Source: Hevea brasiliensis
Lineage: Eukaryota > Streptophyta > Magnoliopsida > Malpighiales > Euphorbiaceae
Reading direction: 5' to 3'
DNA length: 64,000 nt
Assembly: GCF_030052815.1 (NCBI RefSeq)
Contig: NC_079498.1
Span: 81,268,992-81,332,991 of the forward strand
Below, in pieces: positions 1-9,831 of this stretch (the first letter of the stretch is position 1; each line of letters begins with the position of its first letter). The notes beneath the pieces were generated by a model, which had not been told where the DNA came from, ran no database searches, and worked only from the letters and a program-made list of their open reading frames with translations. The translations under genes were made by a program, and so were the position numbers.

Positions 1-1569
1 GTTGCTTTTTCTTTTCATAACAACACTTAAATAGCTAGGTTAACACATTAAACCCTTGCCACATGTCACCCTTTGATTAGCTCTAGGTTTAAGTGACCCA
101 ATCACATTGTACCAAGTGTCAAACCTATATTTAATCTTGATTTTAATCATCTTACATGATTAAAAAAACATTTGGCAAGCTTATGTGTAATCTCATGTGT
201 CACCATCTCATGGTGCCACGTGTCACACTGTGAAATGACCAAAATGCCCCTGTGTCTTAATTTTGAGTTCTTAACCCAAAATAATTATTTTTCTTCTTCT
301 AATTAATTTATATGAAATATAAATTAATTAATTAATCTCTATTAATTAATTTCTCATTAATTAAATTCATATTTAAACACTTTAAATATAAATTTAACTT
401 ATACTATACATCCAATAATCTAGATTTGGTTTCAAGTCATGCTAGGGACTTTGCAATTTAATTGCAAACCAAACCTATTTAATTAATCAATTAAACTCTT
501 AATTAATTAATTAAATCATATTTAAATAGGTGATAACTTGCGTATGTGTGTGACTTACTAGGCTCATCACTAATTGGCAATGAGATATGATATCAACTCT
601 TAATATCATCAGAACTCTTTCTTACCATAAATGATTTCTCTAAATCATTTTATGAACCTCATAGACCATGGTTAACACCTAGCATAGCATGCCATGGCCA
701 CCCAATTAGTAATAAGGTTTACCTTAAATGAACCTATAATCATATGTTACCATGCACTAGAATCTCTCTGTTACAAAATCCCAACTCAAGCTGGAGTCAT
801 GGTTTATGTCAAACTGCATTTGCTATGAATATTATGTTCTCTTTTAATTCTAGTTCTTGATTAAAAAGATTTTTCTCATCAGAAACTCTTTTCTGAATAA
901 ATCTATCTGTCCTGGCCAGGAACTTGAAATATCAAGAACAATTAAATGAACATAGGATTTTATCTCTATTTACTTAGAGGAACAGATTCCATCTTGATCA
1001 ACACCTACCTCCATATATAACTAGTAGGAGCCAACACATGCCTATATACCCATACACAGTACAAGTATGAAAGTAGTATCAAACTCAAACTACCTATATA
1101 CAAGATAACTGTGCTATCTCAGGTCTAAAGATTATATGCACTGATATGATTTATGACAAAACATTGACAAGAGTAAACTCCATGTGCTTGTCATAAGTAT
1201 CACTGGTTCGGCCTACTTATCATTTATAAGTGCCTATCATGTTTGTCATATGGCATGAGACTCACCATTCCATCTTATTTATATCTCATATAAATAACTT
1301 GGGAACAAACATGAATACAATCTTTCTGGAAAAGTCATGTCCTTATTATGAAGTATCCTCGATTGTGAACCTATTTATGATACTTTGTACTAGAAATATT
1401 GTCACTCATATTCTTAACAACTTAAGAATAATATTTCTAACAAAATATCAATGGACCTTTTCTATTACACATAAATATATTATGTAAATGAAAAAGTGAA
1501 ATGCCTTTTATTAATAAAATATGTACAAGATACATACTAAATGATATGCTCTAGGGCATACTACTAACA
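1..1569 (-). mobile_element. Ty1/copia LTR (element F), cut by window edge
   Basis: This is the right-hand 1.57 kb of a copia LTR that recurs in full at 35694-37805 and 43540-45640 and, more diverged, at 18916-21023. In element orientation (minus) it begins TGTTAGTAGTATGCCC at 1569. It is the U3 part plus the start of R, the rest lying left of the window. It sits inside the 3' LTR of gypsy element E: the sequence resumes at 1570 exactly where the intact copy of that LTR reads on at 15055. The 5-bp target duplication should be GCTGC, with its partner outside the window. It may be the 5' LTR of a full element or a solo LTR. By eye it is very close to the LTRs of element A, so the insertion looks recent. 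The 85-codon plus-strand ORF inside it is an antisense LTR artefact. Confidence 0.9.
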
Positions 1570-2374
1570 GCTGCCTCAAGCTTGCTCTAGTGGTAAGGAT
1601 TAATTTTAGTGAAGCTAGAAAGGGGTTTTATGGTGGTTTTGGGTGGAAATCAAGCTTGGAAGAAGTATTTCAATGGAGGATTTGAAGAGAGGGTCTTGGC
1701 TGGCTGAAAATGAGGGAGGAAGACAACAGATTTTTATTCAATTTTATCCTCTTTTAAATGTTTTAATGTGTGCTTGTTGAGTTCTAATTGGCTAACCACT
1801 TTTTATTGCATCATCATGATGTAATAATTGAGTTTTTAATTTCATTTTATTTTGTCTTTCTTTCTTTTCTCTTTTATATATTTTTAATAAATTTTTCTTC
1901 AATATTTATTCACATTTTATGTTATATAATGTATTTACTTAGCTGGACAAGTTGGTCAAAAATTGTCTCTAAAGACGAAATGACCAAAGTGCCCTTTGTT
2001 TGGCTTATTGAGCCAAAATCGTCTGTACCGATCTAAAAATTTTGTTAAGCATTTTCTTGGCATTCTAATGCCATCGAAACCTCAATGACTCTTCTCTAGA
2101 GTCCCAAAAATTATTTTATGAATTTTCTCCCGGGTTTAGGGCTTCTAGCTATGAAGACAGCAAGTTTCCATCAAGGTTACCCATCGCTAGGGTACCAACT
2201 CATTTAACTTTATTGTATTTTATTTCTTAAATTTTTCTAAATTTTTCCTTACCATTATTTAGGTTATTTATGACTCCTCACTCTAGTTTACAAATAGTTT
2301 CAGACATTCTAGCTATCCAAACAGACATTGGTCACCGGAACAGTCGAATGTACGGACTAGCTAAAGTGAGGGTG
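1570..2374 (-). mobile_element. 3' LTR of gypsy element E, 805-bp remnant
   Basis: The segment repeats 15055-15860 almost base for base and ends on the plus strand with GGGTGTTACA, the inverted form of the TGTAACACCC start of this LTR family. It is followed directly by a polypurine tract (read on minus), so it is the 3' LTR of a minus-strand element. Copia F interrupts it at 1569/1570. A C/T-rich 5'-leader-like stretch (read on minus) lies around 1620-1740. No coding capacity is supported; the 82-codon ORF on plus is also present at 15273-15521 and is LTR sequence. Confidence 0.85.
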
Positions 2375-2387
2375 TTACAATTCTTCC
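2375..2387 (-). other. Polypurine tract of E
   Basis: Read on minus, AGAGGGGAAGAAT lies immediately upstream of the LTR start TGTAACACCC. This is the expected plus-strand primer site for reverse transcription. Confidence 0.75.
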
Positions 2388-2576
2388 CCTCTAATTTAAA
2401 TTTGGTCCTCGAAATTTACCCAGTGTAAATAGTTGAGTAGCTGCTACTTCCTTATTTCTTCACCTTACCAGAGAAAATAGATCTGCATTAGTGTCACCCC
2501 GACTCATATGAATGTAATGCATATTATGCACACTATCTCTTTCCATCTATCTATGCCTAGGAACGCCTAAACTGTG

Positions 2577-2588
2577 CTCTGATACCAA
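2577..2588 (-). other. Primer binding site of E (initiator-Met tRNA type)
   Basis: Read on minus it is TGGTATCAGAGC, the standard plant LTR-retrotransposon site complementary to the 3' end of initiator-Met tRNA. It lies 4 bp inside the LTR that starts at 2593. Confidence 0.85.
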
Positions 2589-2592
2589 TAAA

Positions 2593-3229
2593 TGTAACAC
2601 CCCTCACTCGTCTACAATGTAGTCGAGCAAGGTGTGCTACATTCGGTGTCAGAGTACCCTATTTTATCTTACTTTAATCCTTTAAAAATTTTATTCTCGT
2701 ATATTTTAATATCAATTATTTTTCTATGGAGAAACCAGCGGTGTTTCCCCTGTTTCTATTACTATTTGGCGTATTTCACTATTCACCTACTTGAAATTTC
2801 AACAATATTTTCAAAATAAAATCTCATATTCATCTCATATTTCAATATCATCCATGTATTTCAATTCTCATATTCATTTCCATCCACTTTCCTTCATACT
2901 CCATTCACATATCAAAATTCTCATATTTCCATTAATTTACATAATTTGCAAACTAATTGAATAAATTTACAATTTACATGATATAAAAATTAATTACATA
3001 TGAACTAATCAATTTATTAATTTACATCACATAAATATTACTTAAAAATTCTTAGTTTACATTACAACATACAAAATATTTATAATATATAAAATATATA
3101 AAATGACTTATATTGGCCCTATCTACATGCATTACTGAGAAAGTGACAACCTTGAACCCTTCTAACACTTCTGCAGATCTGGACTTTAAAATCTCAGTCT
3201 AATATTCACTGGGTTTTGCCTTCAGTACC
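2593..3229 (-). mobile_element. 5' LTR of element E, segment 1
   Basis: The LTR starts (plus) with TGTAACACCCCTCACTCG. It runs to the insertion point of element C at 3229/3230 and resumes at 12556. The two segments together give an LTR of about 3.9 kb. The same terminal sequence opens the LTRs at 35191 (G), 46767 (I) and 58277 (K), so E, G, I and K form one LTR family. No gene lies here. Confidence 0.85.
3225..3229. repeat. Target site duplication of C, left copy
   Basis: GTACC directly precedes the left LTR of element C and is repeated directly after its right LTR at 12551-12555. A 5-bp duplication is typical of Ty3/gypsy integration. Confidence 0.9.
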
Positions 3230-4938
3230 TGTCACACCTTACCCCTCAGTAAGGCATAACATGATCCCGTAGAATACCTAATGAACTACCGAACTTCACC
3301 TACCGATAACTCATTAAGTATCCCACAAGGGATTTTAAAACAATTTTCTTATTTTTGATAAGTGGTGAGCATTTTCTAATAGGTATTTAAAATATTTAAT
3401 TAAAATCAAAACTAGTTAATATTTTTGGTCCATTTTATTTCTCAGCAAATTTTATAAAAATTTTGCTAGAGTTCCGTCTGTATTTTGAGAAAACAGTTCT
3501 TCAAACACCTAAAAAAAAGGCATTTCCAAAAATTTTCTCAACCACTACTTCAATTTCACAATCAATCTCAACAATTTCTCAAATCTCAAAATTCAATAGT
3601 CAACATTTCTCAATTTCCAAAATTCAATCATCATTAAAATAATATCTATCAATCTCATTCAAATTAAAATAAAACATTTTCATTCATTAAAGACAAATAA
3701 TCTATATATACATCATACTAAAATCTACATTGGGAAAATACAAACTAAATTTTATTACAACTTTATACAAACTTTGCACAAGCTGCTCAAGACCGAATTT
3801 ACATGTCCATACATTTATGTGCAATACATACATCAAAAGAAATATTTACAGTCAGGGTATAATTTATACCCGATAACTTCAAGCTGATAGATCCACAATC
3901 CTTAGCAGCTCAGTCTGCTGCTCCTCTATTCTCTAAATCTGCGACAACAATAAAAGCTATCACTGAGTACTAGGACTCAGTGGTGCACAACATACTAAAA
4001 TAATCTTTATGCAGAACTTAAATCACATTTATTCAAAAATTTGACTGAACATGAGAATTAAATACAAATCATGCATTATGAGATTTTAATCCCAAACAAT
4101 TTCATTTTGAAGTATCAAATCACATTTCATAAAACCCACAGTTAGATCATGCCATTCGAAACAAATAGAATCTCAATAGCCAGAGGCTAAAGAGAAATCA
4201 CATCACAAGGCTAGCTAGCTCAAATATATGGATATCCATTCACATCCTCTTCTACTGGCACACCTCAACACTTCTCAAGAGAAGGAATCAAAATTCGAAA
4301 CTAATTACCCCCACTAGTCATGCTAGTGAGGTGTTCAAATATATGGTCATGACACTATGGTTTCAAAACTTATCTTAACAATTTACTAAACATTGTCATT
4401 TCAAATATACATAATAACTTTCACAATTTAAATCAAAACATCATAAATAAAGTCACAATAAACTTTCAACAATTCAAAGCAAAAGTAAAATGCAATTAAT
4501 TCAATATTTCTTCTGGCTCTCTGACCAAATTGCCTCTCGCCGGTTCATCCCAGTTTGCAATTAATTCAATATTTCTTCTGGCTCCCTGACCAAATTATTT
4601 GACTGGCTTAACAGTTCTTTTTCATGATTTTCTCTTTTTCACTGTGTTCATAATGGTCCTAAGGACTGTGGCGTCACATTTTACGGTTCGAAATTTGAGT
4701 TTAAAATGACTTCGCAGTCCTTCCCGAGAAGGTCACCCATCGCTGTGACTCTCGGCTCGTTTAATTTCTTATGTTCTGTTTTTCTTATTGATACTTAACT
4801 AATTGGACATTATTAATTATTTGTGTTTATGGCTTCTCTAGTTGTCTTAAGTATGGTTCTAATCCCCTTAATTATCCAGACCAACACCGATCACCGGAAC
4901 AGTGAAATATATCAGGCTATACAAATAGGGGTGTTACA
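3230..4938 (-). repeat. 3' LTR of C, 1709 bp, internally deleted
   Basis: It starts TGTCACACCTTACCCC and ends GGGGTGTTACA on plus. Compared with the 2719-bp right LTR it lacks about 1.1 kb (11050 to about 12134 in the right copy). In its place is a short duplicated piece, so that a roughly 40-bp sequence occurs twice at 4495-4533 and 4557-4597. Outside this change the two LTRs are nearly identical by eye. Confidence 0.9.
3963..3980. other. LTR hairpin, C left copy
   Basis: CTGAGT and ACTCAG arms around ACTAGG. Equivalent hairpins are at 10518-10535 (C right), 12582-12599 (E), 30857-30874 (G), 47411-47428 (I), 53979-53998 (H) and 58911-58928 (K), always next to a CACCA/TGGTG flank. Confidence 0.7.
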
Positions 4939-4955
4939 ATTCTCCCCCCCTTAAA
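4939..4955 (-). other. Polypurine tract of C
   Basis: Read on minus, a run of A/G with seven consecutive G residues sits immediately upstream of the LTR start TGTAACACCC. The same tract is at 51160-51174 in element H. Confidence 0.85.
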
Positions 4956-4985
4956 ATAAATTTCGTCTCGAAATTTTACCTGGTA

Positions 4986-7103
4986 TCAATCTCTGAACAG
5001 CTGTGGGTGCTGTCTCCTCATGTCCTCCTCTCGTTCCCAAGTAGCCTCCTGGCCCGAATGATGGTTCCACAGTACTTTTACCAACGGTATCCGTTTGTTC
5101 CGTAGCTACTTCACCTTATAAGCCAGAATCACTATGGGTTCTTCCTCATATGTGAGGTCTGGATTCACTTCAATTTCTTCCACTGGTAGTACATGAGATG
5201 GGTCTGATCGATACCTCCTCAACATAGACACATGGAAGACATTATGTATCTTCTCCAACTCTGGAGGTAGTGCCAAATGATATGCCAAAGGACCCACTCT
5301 TTCCAGAATCTCATATGGCCCAATGAAACGAGGACTCAGTTTCCCCTTTCTGTCGAATCTCATAATCCTCTTCCAAGGGGAAACCTTGAGGAAAACTTTC
5401 TCACCCACTGCATACTCAATATCCCTTCTTTTCAAATCAATGTAGGACTTCTGATGGTCTGATGCAGTCTTAAGTCGATCTCGAATCACCCTGATTTTCT
5501 CTTCAGTTTGCTGAATAATTTCGGGTCCAATCATCTTTCTTTCACCCACGTCATCCCAACATAACGGGGTTCTATATTTTCTGCCATACAAAGCTTCATA
5601 TGGAGGCATCCCAATGCTTGATTGGTAGCTATTGTTGTAAGCAAACTCAATCAAAGGCAAGTGTGTATCCCAACTGCCCTCAAACTCAATCACACAAGCC
5701 CGTAGCATGTCCTCCAAGATCTGAATTACCCTCTCAGATTGGCCATCTGTCTGTGGGTGGAATGCAGTACTGAAGTTCAATCTAGTTCCTAGGGCTCTCT
5801 GAAAACTACCCCAGAATCTAGAAGTGAACCTAGGATCTCTGTCTGATACAATGGATACTAGCACTCCATGCAGTCTCACAATCTCATCAATGTACAACTT
5901 GGCCAATCTTTCTAAACTGTAGTCCATCCGAACTGGCAGGAAATGAGCAGACTTGGTCAGTCTGTCAACAATGACCCATACTGCATCATGACTCTTCTGT
6001 GTCCTCGGAAGTCCCATCACAAAATCCATCGTTATTCTCTCCCATTTCCATTCCGGTACTGGTAGTGGATGTAACAACTTAGCGGGTACTTGATGCTCTG
6101 CCTTCACTTGCTGACAAGTTAGGCATTTGGAAATAAACTCTGCCACATCTCTTTTCATACCCATCCACCAGTAATGCTCCTTTAGCCCTCTATACATTTT
6201 TGTGCCACCAGGGTGCATGGCAAAAGGAGACTTATGTACTTCCTTCAAAATGATCTGCCTCAAATCAACATCATTAGGAACACATATTCTGCCCTGGTGT
6301 AGCAGTAGACCATCATCTCTGATTGAGAATTCTGGCTTCTTGCCCTGTCGGACTTCTTCCAATAGCTTCTGATACTTTTGATCATTATGAGTAGCCATTC
6401 TGATATGATCAATCAACACAGGTTGTACATGCCATGCAACTGTTGTCTGCCCATCATCATTAATCTCTAAGCTGGCATGTAATGATCTCAACTCATATAC
6501 CATAGACAAAGGAGTAACTCGTAGACTTGCCATAGTCTTGCGACTTAAGGCGTCAGCCACAACATTAGCTTTCCCTGGCTGATAGTTTATCAGACAATCA
6601 TAGTTTTTTATCAACTCTAACCATCTCCTCTGTCTCAAATTCAACTCTTTCTGGGTGCCCAAATACTTCAAACTCTTATGATCTGTGTAGATGTAGCATT
6701 TCTCCCTATACAAATAGTGCCTCCAGATCTTAAGAGCAAACACAATAGCTGCAAGCTCCAAATCATGTGTCAGATAATTCCTCTCATGCGGTTTTAGCTG
6801 GTGTGATGCATAGGCAATGACATTTCGATCTTGCATCAATACACAGCCTAACCCATTGTGAGAAGCATCACTATATACTGTGTATTCTTTACCCGGAGTA
6901 GGTAAAGTCAGGACTGGAGCTTCAGTCAAACATTTTTTCAATTCATCAAAGCTCTGTTGGCATTTATCAGTCCACTGAAATTTCACATCTTTTCTAAGCA
7001 GCTTGGTCAATGGAGATGCCAACATGGAGAATCCCTTCACAAATCGGCGGTAATATCGGCTAAACCCGAGCGTGAATCTGTGATATTTCTGGGTGGCCTC
7101 CAA
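4986..7103 (-). pseudogene. pol 3' part of C: RT end, RNase H, integrase, chromodomain
   Basis: The open frame 7103-5106 encodes 665 residues. It begins inside the RT connection region, followed by RNase H ([12 protein letters not shown] near residue 78, TDHKSLKYL near 160), then the integrase HHCC zinc domain ([25 protein letters not shown]) and the DDE core ([19 protein letters not shown]). It would act in the cytoplasmic particle and nucleus to copy and insert the element. A TAG at 5106-5108 stands where relative H has CAG. The missing tail, down to the natural stop at 4986, carries the chromodomain (LRNK...VKVLW pattern), thought to guide chromovirus integration to heterochromatin. The frame is also out of register with the upstream gag-RT frame; the break is near 7085-7100. 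The integrase site where K has a 74-bp insertion is uninterrupted here. Confidence 0.9.
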
Positions 7104-9643
7104 TTAAGGACAGCTTCAATCTTACTTGGATCTACCTTGATGCCCTCTTTTGATACTACATGCCCCAAAAAGGATATTTCCTTCAGCCAAAATTCACACT
7201 TCGACAATTTAGCATATAGCTGTTTCTCCCTCAAAGTCTGCGGTACAATCCACAGATGTCTATCATGCTTTTCTTCATTCCTCGAATAGACCAATATTTC
7301 ATCTATGAATACCACAACAAACTGGTCGAGGTATGGTCTGAAGATAGTGTTCATCAGATCCATAAAAGCAGCCGAAGCATTAGTTAACCCGAATGGCATG
7401 ACCAAGAACTCATAATGGCCATAGCCGGTTCTGAAGGTAGTTTTAGCAATACTTTGCTCTTGTACTTTCAACTGATAATAACCTGATCTCAGGTCAATTT
7501 TGGAGAACACAGCTGCACCCCTCAACTGATCAAACAAGTCATCAATGCGGGGTAATGGATATCTATTCTTTACTGTCACCTTATTCAACTGTCGATAATC
7601 AATACACAAGCGGAAAGTGCCATCCTTCTTCTTAACAAACAACACTGGCGCTCCCCAAGGTGACACACTAGGGCGGATAAAGCCCTTGTCAAGCAACTCT
7701 TGCAATTGCACTTTTAATTCTTTCAATTCTGCAGGTGCCATTCTATATGGCATTATGGAGATTGGATCCACACCAGGCATAACATCAATCTCAAACTGTA
7801 CCTCTCTTTCTGGAGGTAATCCTAGCAATTCATCAGGAAATACATCCGGAAAGTCACATACAGTAGGGATGTCCCTCAGTGCTGGACTCCCCACTTGGGT
7901 GTCTATCACATGTGCTAAGTATGCTTCACACCCCTTTCTGATCATTCTTCTGGCTAGTGCAGCCGAAATGATGTTTGATGGCAGTAAATGCCTCTCCCTG
8001 TGTATTAGCACATCACTATACAGAGGGAGACCAAAAGTGACTGTCTTCAGTCTACAGTCAATCATGGCATGATGCCTGGCTAACCAATCCATGCCCAAGA
8101 TGATATCATACTCTCTGAAGGGCATTTCAATCAAATCTGACAGAAAAACATGTCCTTGGATCACCAAAGGACAGTCCCTATAAATTCTGTTAACCCGGAC
8201 CTCTTGTCCTAACGAACTAGTTACTAGCACTTCAAAACCCATTTGCACACATGGAACAGCAAGTGAACAGACTATGCTAGCACTAACATATGAATGGGTT
8301 GAACCCGGATCAAACAACACAAATACTTCTTGTTCAGAGATAGAGAATGTACCAGCTACCACATCGGAAGTCTCAGCCTCTTCTCGCTGTCTCATTGTGT
8401 AGACTCTGGTGCCTCCCCTTGTCTTGGCCGATCGACCAACTGTGCCTTGACTGCCAAAAGTAGTGCCTCTACCTCTGCCTCTTCTTCTGCCAACAGACTG
8501 TGAACCTATGGGAGCAGGACTCTGAATAGATCCCTTAGCAGTAGTAGGAGCTGGACCATATATCGGAGACGGAGCACTAGTGCAGTCTTTAGCTATATGG
8601 CCCTTGCCTCCACAGTTAAAGTAGGCTCCAGTGGCCCAATAGCATTCCCCCCCATGAATCTTGCCACAAGTCTCACAGGGGCGGGCAGAATGTGAACCCC
8701 TGCTCGACTGCTGTCCAGACCTAGGGGGCCTCTGTCCAGAAAATCTGCTCCTACCAAATCTTTCACCTCGACCCCTGCTGGGTCTACTAAATTTCTTCTT
8801 CTTCCTAGAAGTCCCACCAGAACTCTGTTCTACTGACTTTTCCCCCTTGTCTTTCTCTGATTTCTCAGCTTTTTCTGATTTTTCTTTTATTGGGGTCGCT
8901 TCTGATTCTATTCTTTCCAACTCAAGTGCTTGAGACATGAGCTCTGAGAAGTTGCTGTGCCTGAATCCCACAACTTGCATCCTTATGCTAGGCTTCAAAC
9001 CCGTCTCAAATCTCTTGCACCTTGCCTTGCTGGTAGAAAGGAGACTCCCCGCATAGTGACTCAAGCGGGAGAACTCCCTCTGATACTCTGCTACTGATCG
9101 GTTCCCTTGTTTCAAACTCAAAAATTCTTGCAGTTTCTGATCAACATATGCATCTGGGATGTATTTCTGTCTGAATTCTCTGATAAAGTCATCCCAGGTC
9201 AGTACTGGTGGTTCAGCTAAGCTGTGGGGGATGGTCTTCCACCAATCATACGAATCCCCTTGCAGTAGAGACACAGAATACTCAAACTTCAGTTCATCTT
9301 GGTAGTGTAACTTCTTAAATACTCTATCCATTCTTTTAAGCCATTTCTCTGCCTCTAAAGGTTCCACTATACCCTTAAATTCTGCAGCCCCATACTTCAA
9401 TAATTTATCATACTGTCTGGCTGGAGGCAGTGGTTGTGCCACAGGTGTCTGGGGTGGAGCTTGAGTGGGCATACCCCCAGCCATTTGTTGAAACATTGCA
9501 GCCATTTGCTGTGCGAACTGTGCAGGAAACTGCGACATTTGTGGGGCTGGTGCTACAGATCCATTAACATTCTGCAAAGCTGGGGCTTCCCCTTGGGCCT
9601 CAGCTTCAACAGATTGCTCAACTGAGCGATCCCCTTCTTCCAT
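7037..9643 (-). pseudogene. gag-protease-RT frame of C, 868 codons
   Basis: It starts at ATG 9643 just after the leader. Residues 1-75 are Gln/Pro/Ala-rich. Residues about 75-235 are the gag capsid-like domain ([42 protein letters not shown]). A Ser/Lys/Arg-rich linker leads to the Cys-rich tail, where the second zinc knuckle reads [14 protein letters not shown]: the first Cys is a Tyr (codon 8621-8623). The aspartic protease motif FDPGSTHS is near residue 445. RT follows ([20 protein letters not shown]), but its catalytic motif is FIDE instead of FIDD (Glu codon 7298-7300), which should cripple polymerisation. The frame ends after a frameshift near 7090, so RT is not joined to RNase H. A dead but little-eroded gag-pol. 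Confidence 0.93.
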
Positions 9644-9811
9644 CTCAGTTTGAAGTTAGGGTATCTCCTGAACAAATAACACAAGGAGATTTCCCTCCGT
9701 TAGTTCATATTCATGATGTAATGCACTGTATGTAACAATTATGGACATTGAGCGGTTGTACTTAACAAGAAAGACACAAATTCTCAAGTTAAAACATACT
9801 TCAAAAATTTT

Positions 9812-9823
9812 GCTCTGATACCA
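9812..9823 (-). other. Primer binding site of C
   Basis: TGGTATCAGAGC on minus, complementary to initiator-Met tRNA. It lies 8 bp inside the LTR boundary at 9832. Confidence 0.88.
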
Positions 9824-9831
9824 CTAAAACA

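Larger units (their letters stand above)
2375..2592 (-). mobile_element. Minimal internal region of element E
   Basis: Only 218 bp separate the two LTRs of E. The left part (2375-2455) is the 3' end of a Tekay-type internal region with the polypurine tract. The right part (about 2460-2592) matches the 5' leader of elements G (35080-35190) and I (46660-46766) and ends with the primer binding site. All of gag and pol is missing. The element is therefore either an internal-deletion derivative or a non-autonomous form that keeps only the cis sites needed for reverse transcription. Confidence 0.75.

Noticed and set aside
1230..1487. 85-codon ORF repeated at 37464-37721 and 45299-45556 with nearly identical protein
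   Set aside because: It is antisense sequence in the U3 of closely related copia LTRs; identity follows from recent copying. The older LTR of B does not keep the frame.
1788..2036. 82-codon hydrophobic ORF, also at 15273-15521
   Set aside because: Both lie in the paired LTRs of E, antisense to the element; no family resemblance.
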